From the NCBI GenBank assembly GCA_027317045.1, contig DAHVFI010000383.1:1-15527 (forward strand): 15,527 bases of DNA, in the 5' to 3' direction. The first letter of the stretch is position 1. Each line of letters starts with the position of its first letter. The position numbers and the translations under genes are program-made. Shown here one piece after another: positions 7,444 through 13,816 of the stretch. Source of the stretch: Gammaproteobacteria bacterium (lineage in GTDB: Bacteria > Pseudomonadota > Gammaproteobacteria > Natronospirales > REEB76). The notes under the pieces were generated by a model. That model did no database searches, had not been told where the DNA came from, and saw nothing but the letters and a program-made list of their open reading frames with translations.

Positions 7444-8340
7444 GTGGCGGCGAAACGCAAGGGCTTGGGCCGTGGATTGGACGCGCTTCTGGGCGGCGCG
7501 CTGCCGGCAATGAACGCAGAAGAAGGGCCCGAGGAGATGCGGAATATCCCGGTGGATTTGATCCAGCCGGGCAAATACCAGCCGCGCATGCACATGCATC
7601 CGGAAAGCCTCCAGGACCTGGCGGATTCCATCAAGGCGCAGGGCTTGGTACAGCCCATCGTGGTGCGGCCCGTCACCCCGCATCTGGACGGGGTTCAGTC
7701 CGCAGGCGCGCGCCGCTACGAGATCATCGCCGGCGAACGCCGCTGGCGGGCCGCGCAGATGGCCGGCCTGCATCAGATTCCCGCGGTGGTGCGTGATGTC
7801 CCGGACCGGACCGCCATTGCCATGGCGCTCATCGAGAACATCCAGCGCGAAAATCTCAATCCTCTGGAAGAGGCCCAGGCTCTGCAGCGGCTCATCAGCG
7901 AATTCGACATGACCCACCAGCAGGCTTCAGAAGCGGTGGGCCGTTCCCGCGCTGCGGTGACCAATCTGCTGCGTTTGTTGGAGCTCACCGACGCCGTCAA
8001 GGATCAGGTGGAACGCGGTGACCTGGAGATGGGTCACGCGCGGGCGCTGCTGGCGCTCAAAGGCGTCGCCCAGACGGATGCCGCACGCCGGGTGGTGGCC
8101 CGTCATCTGTCGGTGCGCGACACCGAGAATCTGGTGCGGCGGCTGCTCAAGGAGAACGGCGGAGGTGGCGCCAGGGGGCCACGGCGGGTGGATCCCAACA
8201 TCCGTCAACTGGAAAACCAGCTCACTCAGAAGCTCGGCGCCAAAGTCAGCGTGGAAACCGGAACCGGCGGCAAGGGCCGGCTCGTCATTTATTACACCAG
8301 CCTCGATGAACTGGACGGCATTCTGGGCCGCATTCGCTGA
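7444..8340 (+). CDS. parB: Chromosome-partitioning protein ParB (Spo0J type)
   Basis: The 298-residue DNA-binding CTPase loads at parS and spreads as a clamp, acting with ParA in origin segregation. The N-terminus KGLGRGLDALLG (about residues 6-17) is the ParA-contacting peptide. The CTP-binding arginine patch is GERRWRAAQMAG (97-108), followed by ENIQRENLNPLEEA. The helix-turn-helix lies near 156-180 (THQQASEAVGRSRAAV), and a C-terminal dimerisation domain follows a glycine linker at 239-242. GTG 7444 is chosen because GGGAGG at 7431-7436 is 7 nt upstream and the protein then begins AAKRKGLGRG as in relatives. GTG 7438, overlapping the parA stop, would be too close to that site. Residues of about 78-89 form an insertion before YEIIAGERR that common ParBs lack. 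No parS-like TGTTTCACGTGAAACA is visible in the window. Confidence 0.97.
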   Translation: MAAKRKGLGRGLDALLGGALPAMNAEEGPEEMRNIPVDLIQPGKYQPRMHMHPESLQDLADSIKAQGLVQPIVVRPVTPHLDGVQSAGARRYEIIAGERRWRAAQMAGLHQIPAVVRDVPDRTAIAMALIENIQRENLNPLEEAQALQRLISEFDMTHQQASEAVGRSRAAVTNLLRLLELTDAVKDQVERGDLEMGHARALLALKGVAQTDAARRVVARHLSVRDTENLVRRLLKENGGGGARGPRRVDPNIRQLENQLTQKLGAKVSVETGTGGKGRLVIYYTSLDELDGILGRIR

Positions 8341-8391
8341 AAGGATGGGATTTCAGTCGCCCGTGCTACTGACTTTTACGCCCAAAATTCA

Positions 8392-8420
8392 TTGAAGATA
8401 CCTGTCCAGCCCGCTAAAAT
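8392..8420 (+). promoter_or_regulatory. Candidate sigma70 promoter of the atp operon
   Basis: TTGAAG (8392-8397) and TAAAAT (8415-8420) are separated by exactly 17 nt, matching the -35 and -10 consensus at 4/6 and 5/6 positions. It lies about 50 nt after the parB stop and 93 nt before atpI. The expected transcription start is near 8426-8428. Confidence 0.6.
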
Positions 8421-8424
8421 GCCG

Positions 8425-8454
8425 GGCTCTCCACAAGCTGGGGCTTTTGGAGCC
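8425..8454 (+). promoter_or_regulatory. 5'-proximal hairpin of the atp leader
   Basis: GGCT and CCA on the left pair with TGG and AGCC on the right. An inner AAGC/GCTT stem closes a TGGG loop. The stem has about 11 base pairs with one mismatch and a 2-nt bulge. It would lie at or next to the 5' end of the mRNA if the promoter at 8392-8420 is right, a position where hairpins commonly slow RNA decay. Confidence 0.4.
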
Positions 8455-8493
8455 GCCACCCGCTGCCATACCCGGTAACGACGTGGCTTTTTT
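8455..8493 (+). terminator. Weak terminator-like element in the atp leader
   Basis: GCCAC (8455-8459) can pair with GTGGC (8483-8487), followed directly by six T residues. The stem is only 5 bp with a 23-nt loop, so it may be chance. If real it would act as an attenuator or catch parB read-through. Confidence 0.22.
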
Positions 8494-8513
8494 GTATTCA
8501 GGAAGCGCAGCTC

Positions 8514-8903
8514 ATGACCGGCGCATTTGCCAAAGCCCGGCAGGGCACGCTCATCATCGTTGGCCTGCAACTGGTGACGACACTGCTGGCGGGGTTGGTG
8601 GCGGCCGGGGTGGCTGGGCGTTATGCGGCCTGGTCGGCGCTTTTGGGCGGCCTTATCAATGTGGTGGCGAGCCTGTCTATGGCGTTGAAGCTGTTCGCCG
8701 GCGGTTTGGCGGCGGGGCCGCAGCAGTGGTTGGGGCGCTTCCTGGTGGGTGAGGCCTTGAAATTCGTAATCACGGTGGTGCTGTTTATCTTCGCCATCGT
8801 GGTCTTGAAAGCGGCGTTTCTGCCGCTGATTCTGGCCTATATCGCCACCTATGTGGCTTATTGGATCGGCATGGTAAGGATTAGTTTCGGGCAAGCAGCA
8901 TGA
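8514..8903 (+). CDS. atpI: ATP synthase assembly protein I
   Basis: The 129-residue protein is a small, strongly hydrophobic membrane protein with about four transmembrane segments (near residues 12-34, 38-58, 76-98 and 101-121). AtpI is the accessory first gene of F-type atp operons and is reported to help assemble the c-ring or supply magnesium; it is not essential. The features seen here are the gammaproteobacterial form: a LLGGLINVVASL loop (44-55) and a GEALKFVITVVLF stretch. AGGA at 8500-8503 lies 10 nt before the ATG. The stop overlaps the atpB start as ATGA, so the two are probably translationally coupled. Identification rests on position, length and hydrophobicity as much as on sequence. 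Confidence 0.9.
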   Translation: MTGAFAKARQGTLIIVGLQLVTTLLAGLVAAGVAGRYAAWSALLGGLINVVASLSMALKLFAGGLAAGPQQWLGRFLVGEALKFVITVVLFIFAIVVLKAAFLPLILAYIATYVAYWIGMVRISFGQAA

Positions 8904-9724
8904 GCCAGACAGCAGCAATTACTCCAAATGAGTACATCCATCATCACCTGACCTATTGGACGGTGGGCCATGGCTTCTGGTCGCTGCACCTGGATACACT
9001 GCTGGTCTCACTGATACTGGGGTTCGTGTTCTTTTTCTCATTCTGGATTGCGGCGCGCAAAGCCACCTCGGGAGTTCCCGGCAGATGGCAAAACATGGTC
9101 GAGTGGCTCGTGAACTTTGTGGACCAGCAGGTGAAAGAGACCTTCCACGGCCGCAACAAGCTCATTGCCCCCTTGGCGCTCACCATCTTCATGTGGGTGT
9201 GGCTGATGAACTTCATGGACATGCTGCCGGTGGATTTGCTGCCGCGTCTCGCGCAGTGGCTCGGCATGCCGTTCGGTGCCAATCCCGAGCATGTGTACCT
9301 GAAAGTGGTGCCCACCAACGACATGAACATGACCTTCGCCATGTCGCTCACGGTTTTCGTACTGACGTTGTTTTTCAGCGTCAGAGTCAAAGGTCCACTT
9401 GGTTACGCCAAGGAATTGTTCACACATCCCTTCGCAGCGCACAACTTCTTCGCCAAGCTGCTGCTGGCGTTGCCGAACCTGTTGCTCAACCTGGTGGAAA
9501 CGCTCGCCAAGCCGCTGTCCCTGTCGCTGCGGTTGTTCGGCAATATGTTTGCGGGTGAACTCTTGTTTGTATTGATTGCGTTACTGCCCTGGTGGGTACA
9601 GTGGCCCTTGTCGTTTGCCTGGACAGGATTCCATCTGCTTATCATCACTATCCAGGCATTTTTGTTCATGATGCTGACCATCGTGTACCTGAGCATGGCA
9701 CACGAGTCGCACCATTCGCACTGA
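8900..9724 (+). CDS. atpB: F1Fo ATP synthase subunit a
   Basis: The 274-residue subunit a forms the two proton half-channels against the c-ring in the inner membrane. The key signature SLSLRLFGNMFAGE is present, with the essential arginine at Arg211 (E. coli Arg210). Other channel residues are also present: Glu220, His245 and Gln252. The N-terminal segment EYIHHHLTYW and GFWSLHLDTL is the gammaproteobacterial type. Five or more transmembrane helices are evident, and the tail is histidine-rich (HESHHSH). The ATG overlaps the atpI stop by 4 nt. Two fairly long charged or polar stretches, near residues 120-142 and 162-182, are normal for the family. Nothing suggests a sodium-type enzyme here. 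Confidence 0.98.
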   Translation: MSQTAAITPNEYIHHHLTYWTVGHGFWSLHLDTLLVSLILGFVFFFSFWIAARKATSGVPGRWQNMVEWLVNFVDQQVKETFHGRNKLIAPLALTIFMWVWLMNFMDMLPVDLLPRLAQWLGMPFGANPEHVYLKVVPTNDMNMTFAMSLTVFVLTLFFSVRVKGPLGYAKELFTHPFAAHNFFAKLLLALPNLLLNLVETLAKPLSLSLRLFGNMFAGELLFVLIALLPWWVQWPLSFAWTGFHLLIITIQAFLFMMLTIVYLSMAHESHHSH

Positions 9725-9729
9725 GTTGT

Positions 9730-9742
9730 TTTAACTGTTAAA
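9730..9742. repeat. Short palindrome between atpB and atpE
   Basis: TTTAAC and GTTAAA are perfect inverted copies around one T, 6 nt after the atpB stop and 8 nt before the atpE ribosome site. It may be chance; a processing or regulatory role is only a guess. Confidence 0.25.
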
Positions 9743-9762
9743 TCGGCCGTAGGAGAGTCTCA

Positions 9763-10059
9763 ATGGATATCGTCAGTCTGATTGCACACGTTCAAGGTCT
9801 CACCGCCATCGCCGTGGGCCTGGTATTCGGCCTGGGTGCGCTCGGTACCGCCATCGGTTTCGGCATCTTGGGAGGCAAGTTCCTGGAAGGTTGTGCGCGC
9901 CAGCCGGAGCTGTCCAACATGCTCGCTGGCCGCATGTTTCTGATGGCAGGCCTCCTGGACGCCGTGGCCATGATCGGCATCGGCTTTTCGCTGTACTTCG
10001 TGTTCGACAATCCGTTCGTGAGCGCGGTGAAGGCGGCAGCCAATATAGTGAGCCACTGA
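9763..10059 (+). CDS. atpE: F1Fo ATP synthase subunit c
   Basis: The 98-residue hairpin protein is the proton-carrying unit of the rotor ring. Helix 1 carries the packing glycines (FGLGALGTAIGFGILGG). The polar loop is CARQPEL, with the conserved Arg-Gln-Pro that contacts gamma and epsilon, and helix 2 has the proton-binding Asp66 in AGLLDAVAMIGIG. The carboxylate is Asp with no adjacent sodium-site pattern, so the ring is proton-type. It is longer than the 79-residue E. coli protein, with about 8 extra N-terminal residues and a C-terminal extension after the NPF turn. Position 44 in the loop is Cys where Ala is usual. AGGAG at 9751-9755 lies 7 nt before the ATG. This is the best ribosome site in the operon, in keeping with the need for many c copies per complex. 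Confidence 0.98.
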   Translation: MDIVSLIAHVQGLTAIAVGLVFGLGALGTAIGFGILGGKFLEGCARQPELSNMLAGRMFLMAGLLDAVAMIGIGFSLYFVFDNPFVSAVKAAANIVSH

Positions 10060-10096
10060 ATTCTATGTTTCATCCACTTCAAGAGGTTGTACGGCA

Positions 10097-10570
10097 GTGA
10101 ATATTGATGCCTCACTGTTCGCGGAAGCCATCGCCTTCGGCCTGTTCATCTGGCTGACGATGCAGTTCATCTGGCCGCGCATCACCAAGGCTATGGACGA
10201 CCGCGCCAGCAAAATCGCCGAGGGTTTGGCGGCCGGCGAACGCGGTAAAAAGGATCTGGAACACGCCCAGGTGAAAGCCACGGAAATCCTGCACGAAGCG
10301 CGCGACAAAGGCGCCGCAGTAGTGGACGTTGCCAGCCAGCAAGCGTCACGGATTCTGGAAGAAGCCCGCAAGGAAGCCCAGGCGGAACGCCAGCGCCAGG
10401 TGGAAGCCGCCAAGGCCGAGATCCGTCAAGAGCTCAACCGCGCCAAGGATGCATTGCGCGCCGAAGTGGCGAACGTCGCGGTGGCCGCCGCCGAGCGCAT
10501 TATCGAACGCGAGATCGATCCCAAGACGCACAAAGCGCTGTTGGACGATCTGGCGCGGCAGATTCACTAA
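10097..10570 (+). CDS. atpF: F1Fo ATP synthase subunit b
   Basis: The 157-residue subunit forms the peripheral stalk as a dimer. One N-terminal membrane helix (about residues 8-27) is followed by a long, charged, Ala-rich right-handed coiled-coil region reaching to about residue 130, then the delta-binding C-terminus. Length matches the 156-residue E. coli protein, and the N-terminus MNIDASLFAEAIAFG is family-typical. The start codon is GTG, with AGAGG at 10082-10086 located 10 nt upstream. Only one b gene is seen, so there is no b/b' pair as in phototrophs. A 14-nt gap leads to atpH. Confidence 0.97.
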   Translation: MNIDASLFAEAIAFGLFIWLTMQFIWPRITKAMDDRASKIAEGLAAGERGKKDLEHAQVKATEILHEARDKGAAVVDVASQQASRILEEARKEAQAERQRQVEAAKAEIRQELNRAKDALRAEVANVAVAAAERIIEREIDPKTHKALLDDLARQIH

Positions 10571-10584
10571 AAGACAGATGTTTC

Positions 10585-11130
10585 ATGGCTGAAACCCTCA
10601 CTCTCGCACGTCCCTACGCCAAAGCGGTGTTCGAACTCGCCCACGAACGCAAAGAAACCGAACAATGGGGCAAGTTGCTGAAACTACTGGCCGGGTTTAC
10701 GCACAACCACGAGGTGCAAGTGATGCTGGGCGATCCGCAAGTGCCGGCGCCGGTACGGGCCGAGGCGCTGCTGGAGCTTTGCCACAAGTCCGGGCAAAAG
10801 ACCGGTCCGCGCGGGCGCAATTTCGTGAAACTGCTGGCCGAGTACCGGCGCTTGCCGATCCTGCCGGAAATCGCGGTGGAATATGCAGCCCTGTGCGAAC
10901 AGGTGGAAGGCGTTGTGGAAGTAGAATTGCGCGCCGCCACGGCGGTGGCCGCGACCGAACAGACACGCATCCGCGCGGCGCTCACGCAAAAACTCGAGCG
11001 CACGGTAAAACTGACCTGCGTTACGGATCCCTCGCTCATCGGAGGCGCCGTTATCCGCGTCGGCGACTTGGTGATTGACGGTTCGGTGCGCGACAAATTG
11101 ACCCGCCTCACGGCGGCCATCATTCAATAA
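10585..11130 (+). CDS. atpH: F1Fo ATP synthase subunit delta
   Basis: The 181-residue subunit caps the F1 head and ties the alpha subunits to the b stalk. The N-terminal helical domain begins TLARPYAKAVFELA, the usual family start. The middle contains NFVKLLAEYRRLPILPEI (about residues 75-92), and the C-terminal domain ends with the conserved SLIGGAVIRVGDLVIDGS (about 150-167) before a final helix. Length is near the 177 residues of E. coli. No strong ribosome site is seen; AAAGACAG lies 8 nt before the ATG, so coupling to atpF is plausible. The order b-delta-alpha is standard. Confidence 0.97.
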   Translation: MAETLTLARPYAKAVFELAHERKETEQWGKLLKLLAGFTHNHEVQVMLGDPQVPAPVRAEALLELCHKSGQKTGPRGRNFVKLLAEYRRLPILPEIAVEYAALCEQVEGVVEVELRAATAVAATEQTRIRAALTQKLERTVKLTCVTDPSLIGGAVIRVGDLVIDGSVRDKLTRLTAAIIQ

Positions 11131-11135
11131 CCCGG

Positions 11136-11152
11136 TTCAAGGACTTCAAGGA
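11136..11152 (+). promoter_or_regulatory. Duplicated ribosome binding site of atpA
   Basis: TTCAAGGA occurs twice, at 11136-11143 and 11145-11152. The second AAGGA is 8 nt before the atpA ATG and well spaced; the first would be a standby copy. Confidence 0.45.
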
Positions 11153-11160
11153 TTACGATC

Positions 11161-12702
11161 ATGCAACTCAATCCTTCGGAAATCAGCCAGCTCATCAAGG
11201 AACGCATCCAGCACTTCGATGCGGATGCGGAAACCCGCAATGTGGGCACCGTGGTAAGCGTGACCGACGGCATCGTGCGTATCCACGGCCTGCAGGCGGC
11301 CCAATACGGTGAAATGCTGGAGTTTCCCAAGAATACGTTCGGCCTGGCGCTGAACCTGGAACGCGACTCCGTGGGCGCGGTGATTCTCGGCGATTACAAG
11401 CACATCTCGGAAGGCGACACGGTGAAAACCACCGGCCGCATCCTGGAAGTGCCGGTGGGTCCGGAATTGCTGGGCCGCGTGGTGAACTCCTTGGGCCAAC
11501 CCATCGACGGCAAGGGCCCCATCAAAACCAAACTGACCTCGCCCATCGAGAAAGTGGCGCCGGGCGTGATCGAGCGCCAATCCGTGTCGCAACCGGTGCA
11601 GACCGGCCTGAAGGCCATTGACGCCATGGTGCCCATCGGCCGCGGCCAGCGTGAACTGATCATCGGCGACCGCCAGACCGGCAAGACCGCGGTGGCGGTG
11701 GACACCATCATCAACCAGAAAGGCAAGAACCTGTTTTGCGTGTATGTGGCCATCGGCCAGAAGAATTCTTCCATCGCCAGCGTGGTCCGCAGGCTGGAGG
11801 AACAGGGCGCCATGGAATACACCATCGTGGTGGCGGTATCCGCGTCGGAATCCGCCGCCTTGCAGTACATCGCGCCCTATGCGGGCTGCGCCATGGGCGA
11901 ATACTTCCGTGACCGCGGCCAGGACGCGCTCATCGTCTATGACGATCTCACCAAGCAGGCCTGGGCCTACCGCCAGGTGTCGCTGTTGCTGCGCCGTCCA
12001 CCGGGCCGCGAAGCCTATCCGGGAGACGTGTTTTATCTGCACTCGCGCCTGCTGGAACGCGCCGCACGCGTGAACCCCGAGTACGTGGAGAAGTTCACCA
12101 ACGGCGAGGTCAAGGGCAAGACCGGTTCGCTCACCGCACTGCCCATCATCGAGACCCAGGCCGGCGACGTGTCGGCGTTCGTGCCCACCAATGTGATTTC
12201 CATCACCGACGGCCAGATCTTCCTGGAAACCGATCTGTTCAACGCCGGCATCCGGCCCGCCATCAACGCCGGCATCTCGGTGTCGCGCGTGGGCGGCGCC
12301 GCCCAGACCAAGATCATCAAGAAGCTCGGCGGCGGCGTGCGTCTGGCGCTGGCCCAATTCCGCGAACTGGCGGCTTTCGCACAGTTCGCCTCGGACCTGG
12401 ATGAATCCACCCGCAAGCAGCTGGAGCGCGGCCGCCGCATCACCGAGCTCATGAAGCAAAAGCAGTATTCGCCCCTGTCCATCGCCGACATGGCACTGTC
12501 CTTGTACGCCGCCAACGAAGGTTTCCTGGACGATGTGGACGTCAAGAAAATCGTGGTCTTCGAAGCCGCCATGCACAGTTATTTCCAAACCCACTTTGCG
12601 GCCTTGCGCGGCAAGGTCAACCAAAGCGGCGATTACAACAACGAGATTGAAGCGGGTCTGAAGAAAGCGGTGGAAGAATTCAAAAAGACTCAGGCATGGT
12701 GA
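11161..12702 (+). CDS. atpA: F1Fo ATP synthase subunit alpha
   Basis: The 513-residue subunit has the same length as E. coli AtpA. It forms the non-catalytic nucleotide sites of the alpha3beta3 head. Walker A GDRQTGKT occupies residues 169-176, as in E. coli. Also present are VAIGQKNSS, the DDLTKQAWAYRQ region after Walker B, and INAGISVSRVGGAAQ, with the conserved arginine that reaches into the beta catalytic site. The N-terminal beta-barrel begins after a delta-binding helix (SEISQLIKERI). No key residue is missing. The downstream gap to atpG is 87 nt and carries a REP-like repeat. Confidence 0.99.
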   Translation: MQLNPSEISQLIKERIQHFDADAETRNVGTVVSVTDGIVRIHGLQAAQYGEMLEFPKNTFGLALNLERDSVGAVILGDYKHISEGDTVKTTGRILEVPVGPELLGRVVNSLGQPIDGKGPIKTKLTSPIEKVAPGVIERQSVSQPVQTGLKAIDAMVPIGRGQRELIIGDRQTGKTAVAVDTIINQKGKNLFCVYVAIGQKNSSIASVVRRLEEQGAMEYTIVVAVSASESAALQYIAPYAGCAMGEYFRDRGQDALIVYDDLTKQAWAYRQVSLLLRRPPGREAYPGDVFYLHSRLLERAARVNPEYVEKFTNGEVKGKTGSLTALPIIETQAGDVSAFVPTNVISITDGQIFLETDLFNAGIRPAINAGISVSRVGGAAQTKIIKKLGGGVRLALAQFRELAAFAQFASDLDESTRKQLERGRRITELMKQKQYSPLSIADMALSLYAANEGFLDDVDVKKIVVFEAAMHSYFQTHFAALRGKVNQSGDYNNEIEAGLKKAVEEFKKTQAW

Positions 12703-12708
12703 TGATTG

Positions 12709-12740
12709 GGAATCGCGACGGGGACCGCCGCTTCCACAAT
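12709..12740 (-). repeat. REP-like palindromic element between atpA and atpG
   Basis: Bases 12712-12740 match the reverse complement of 13752-13780 at 26 of 29 positions. The core GCGACGG (12715-12721) and CCGCCGC (12725-12731) forms a 7-bp stem with one mismatch around GGA. The TGTGG(A/G)AGCGGC head of the complementary strand resembles REP elements common in Pseudomonas and Xanthomonas relatives. Confidence 0.65.
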
Positions 12741-12789
12741 CTGCAAGCTACTCTACATAACATATACGACTGAGCAGAGCTGAATAGAC

Positions 12790-13650
12790 ATGGCAAACGC
12801 GAAGGAAATCCGGACGCAGATCAAGAGCATCCGCAGCACCCAGAAGATTACCAAGGCCATGGAGATGGTCGCGGCCAGCAAGATGCGCAAGGTGCAGACG
12901 CGCATGGCGGCATCGCGCCCATACGCGGAGAAGATGCGCAAGGTGATCGGTCATCTGGCCAAGGCCAATCCCGAGTATCGTCATCCGTTCATGCTGGAGC
13001 GCGAGGTGAAACGCGTGGGTTTCATCGTCATTGCCACCGATCGCGGTCTGTGCGGCGGCTTGAATGTGAACCTGTTCAAGACCGCCATCCTGGCACTGCG
13101 TGGCTGGCGCGACAAGCACGCGGAAGCGGATTTCTGCATCCTGGGGGCGAAGGCAATAGCGTTCTTCCGCCGCGTTGGCGGCAAGGTACTGGCACAAGCG
13201 TCCCACCTGGGCGATACGCCGCATGTGAATGATTTGGTGGGTACCGTCAAAGTCATGCTGGACGCCTATCGCGCGGGCGAGGTGGATCGCGTGTTCCTGG
13301 TGAACAACGTATTCGTGAACACCATGAGCCAGAAACCCAGCGTCATCCAGTTGCTGCCGGTACAGGGCGTGGAGGATCCGGATTTGCAGACCCATTGGGA
13401 CTACATCTACGAGCCGGAAGCGCGCGAATTGCTGGACAGCGTGCTCACGCGCTTCGTGGAATCGCAGGTCTACCAGGGGGTGGTGGAGAACGTAGCCTGT
13501 GAACAGGCGGCGCGCATGGTGGCCATGAAGTCCGCTTCGGACAATGCCGGCGATCTGATCAACTCCCTGCAGCTCGCTTACAACAAGGCGCGTCAGGCGT
13601 CTATTACCAAGGAATTGGCCGAGATCGTCGGCGGGGCGGCGGCGGTATAA
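12790..13650 (+). CDS. atpG: F1Fo ATP synthase subunit gamma
   Basis: The 286-residue subunit is the central rotor shaft; the E. coli protein has 287. The N-terminal helix carries KEIRTQIKSIRSTQKITKAM (residues 5-24), and MVAASKM follows at about 26-32. The central Rossmann-like domain has IATDRGLCGGLN (79-90). The C-terminal helix contains SDNAGDLI and NKARQASITKELAEIV, the part that turns inside the alpha3beta3 head. No convincing Shine-Dalgarno precedes the ATG; the nearest purines (GAGCAGAG) are more than 10 nt away. The gene is flanked on both sides by REP-like repeats. No regulatory insertion of the chloroplast kind is present. Confidence 0.98.
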   Translation: MANAKEIRTQIKSIRSTQKITKAMEMVAASKMRKVQTRMAASRPYAEKMRKVIGHLAKANPEYRHPFMLEREVKRVGFIVIATDRGLCGGLNVNLFKTAILALRGWRDKHAEADFCILGAKAIAFFRRVGGKVLAQASHLGDTPHVNDLVGTVKVMLDAYRAGEVDRVFLVNNVFVNTMSQKPSVIQLLPVQGVEDPDLQTHWDYIYEPEARELLDSVLTRFVESQVYQGVVENVACEQAARMVAMKSASDNAGDLINSLQLAYNKARQASITKELAEIVGGAAAV

Positions 13651-13656
13651 AGCGTT

Positions 13657-13738
13657 TGTGGAATCGCGGCCGGGACAGATTTTTGCTCCTGCAAAATCTG
13701 CATTTCCGCCATCCATGGCGGTCACGGCCGCTCCCACA
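13657..13738. repeat. Expanded REP-like element with three-way-junction potential
   Basis: TGTGG (13657-13661) pairs with CCACA (13734-13738), and GCGGCCG (13666-13672) pairs with CGGCCGC (13725-13731), forming an outer stem. Inside are two separate hairpins: AGATTTTTGC/GCAAAATCT with a TCCT loop (13677-13699), and CCGCCA/TGGCGG with a TCCA loop (13706-13721). The ends read like the 12709-12740 element, with about 50 nt inserted in the loop. Confidence 0.6.
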
Positions 13739-13751
13739 TTCGATTGAAGGT

Positions 13752-13780
13752 ATTGTGGGAGCGGCGGTCTCCGTCGCGAA
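13752..13780 (+). repeat. REP-like palindromic element upstream of atpD
   Basis: GCGGCGG (13761-13767) pairs with CCGTCGC (13771-13777) around TCT, with one G-T pair. It is the opposite-orientation copy of 12712-12740. Its head TGTGGGAGCGGC (13754-13765) is also a perfect 12-bp inverse of 13727-13738, so it can pair with the neighbouring element instead of with itself. Confidence 0.65.
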
Positions 13781-13816
13781 CTATAACAAATCGGTGTTTT
13801 CGGTGAGGATTAACAC

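Noticed and set aside
11146..12624. 492-codon open frame on the minus strand
   Set aside because: It is a long shadow of atpA, produced by high GC and codon bias; the sense frame is unmistakable.
12763..12768. TATACG as an internal -10 box before atpG
   Set aside because: No -35 match at a suitable distance, and the box itself is weak.
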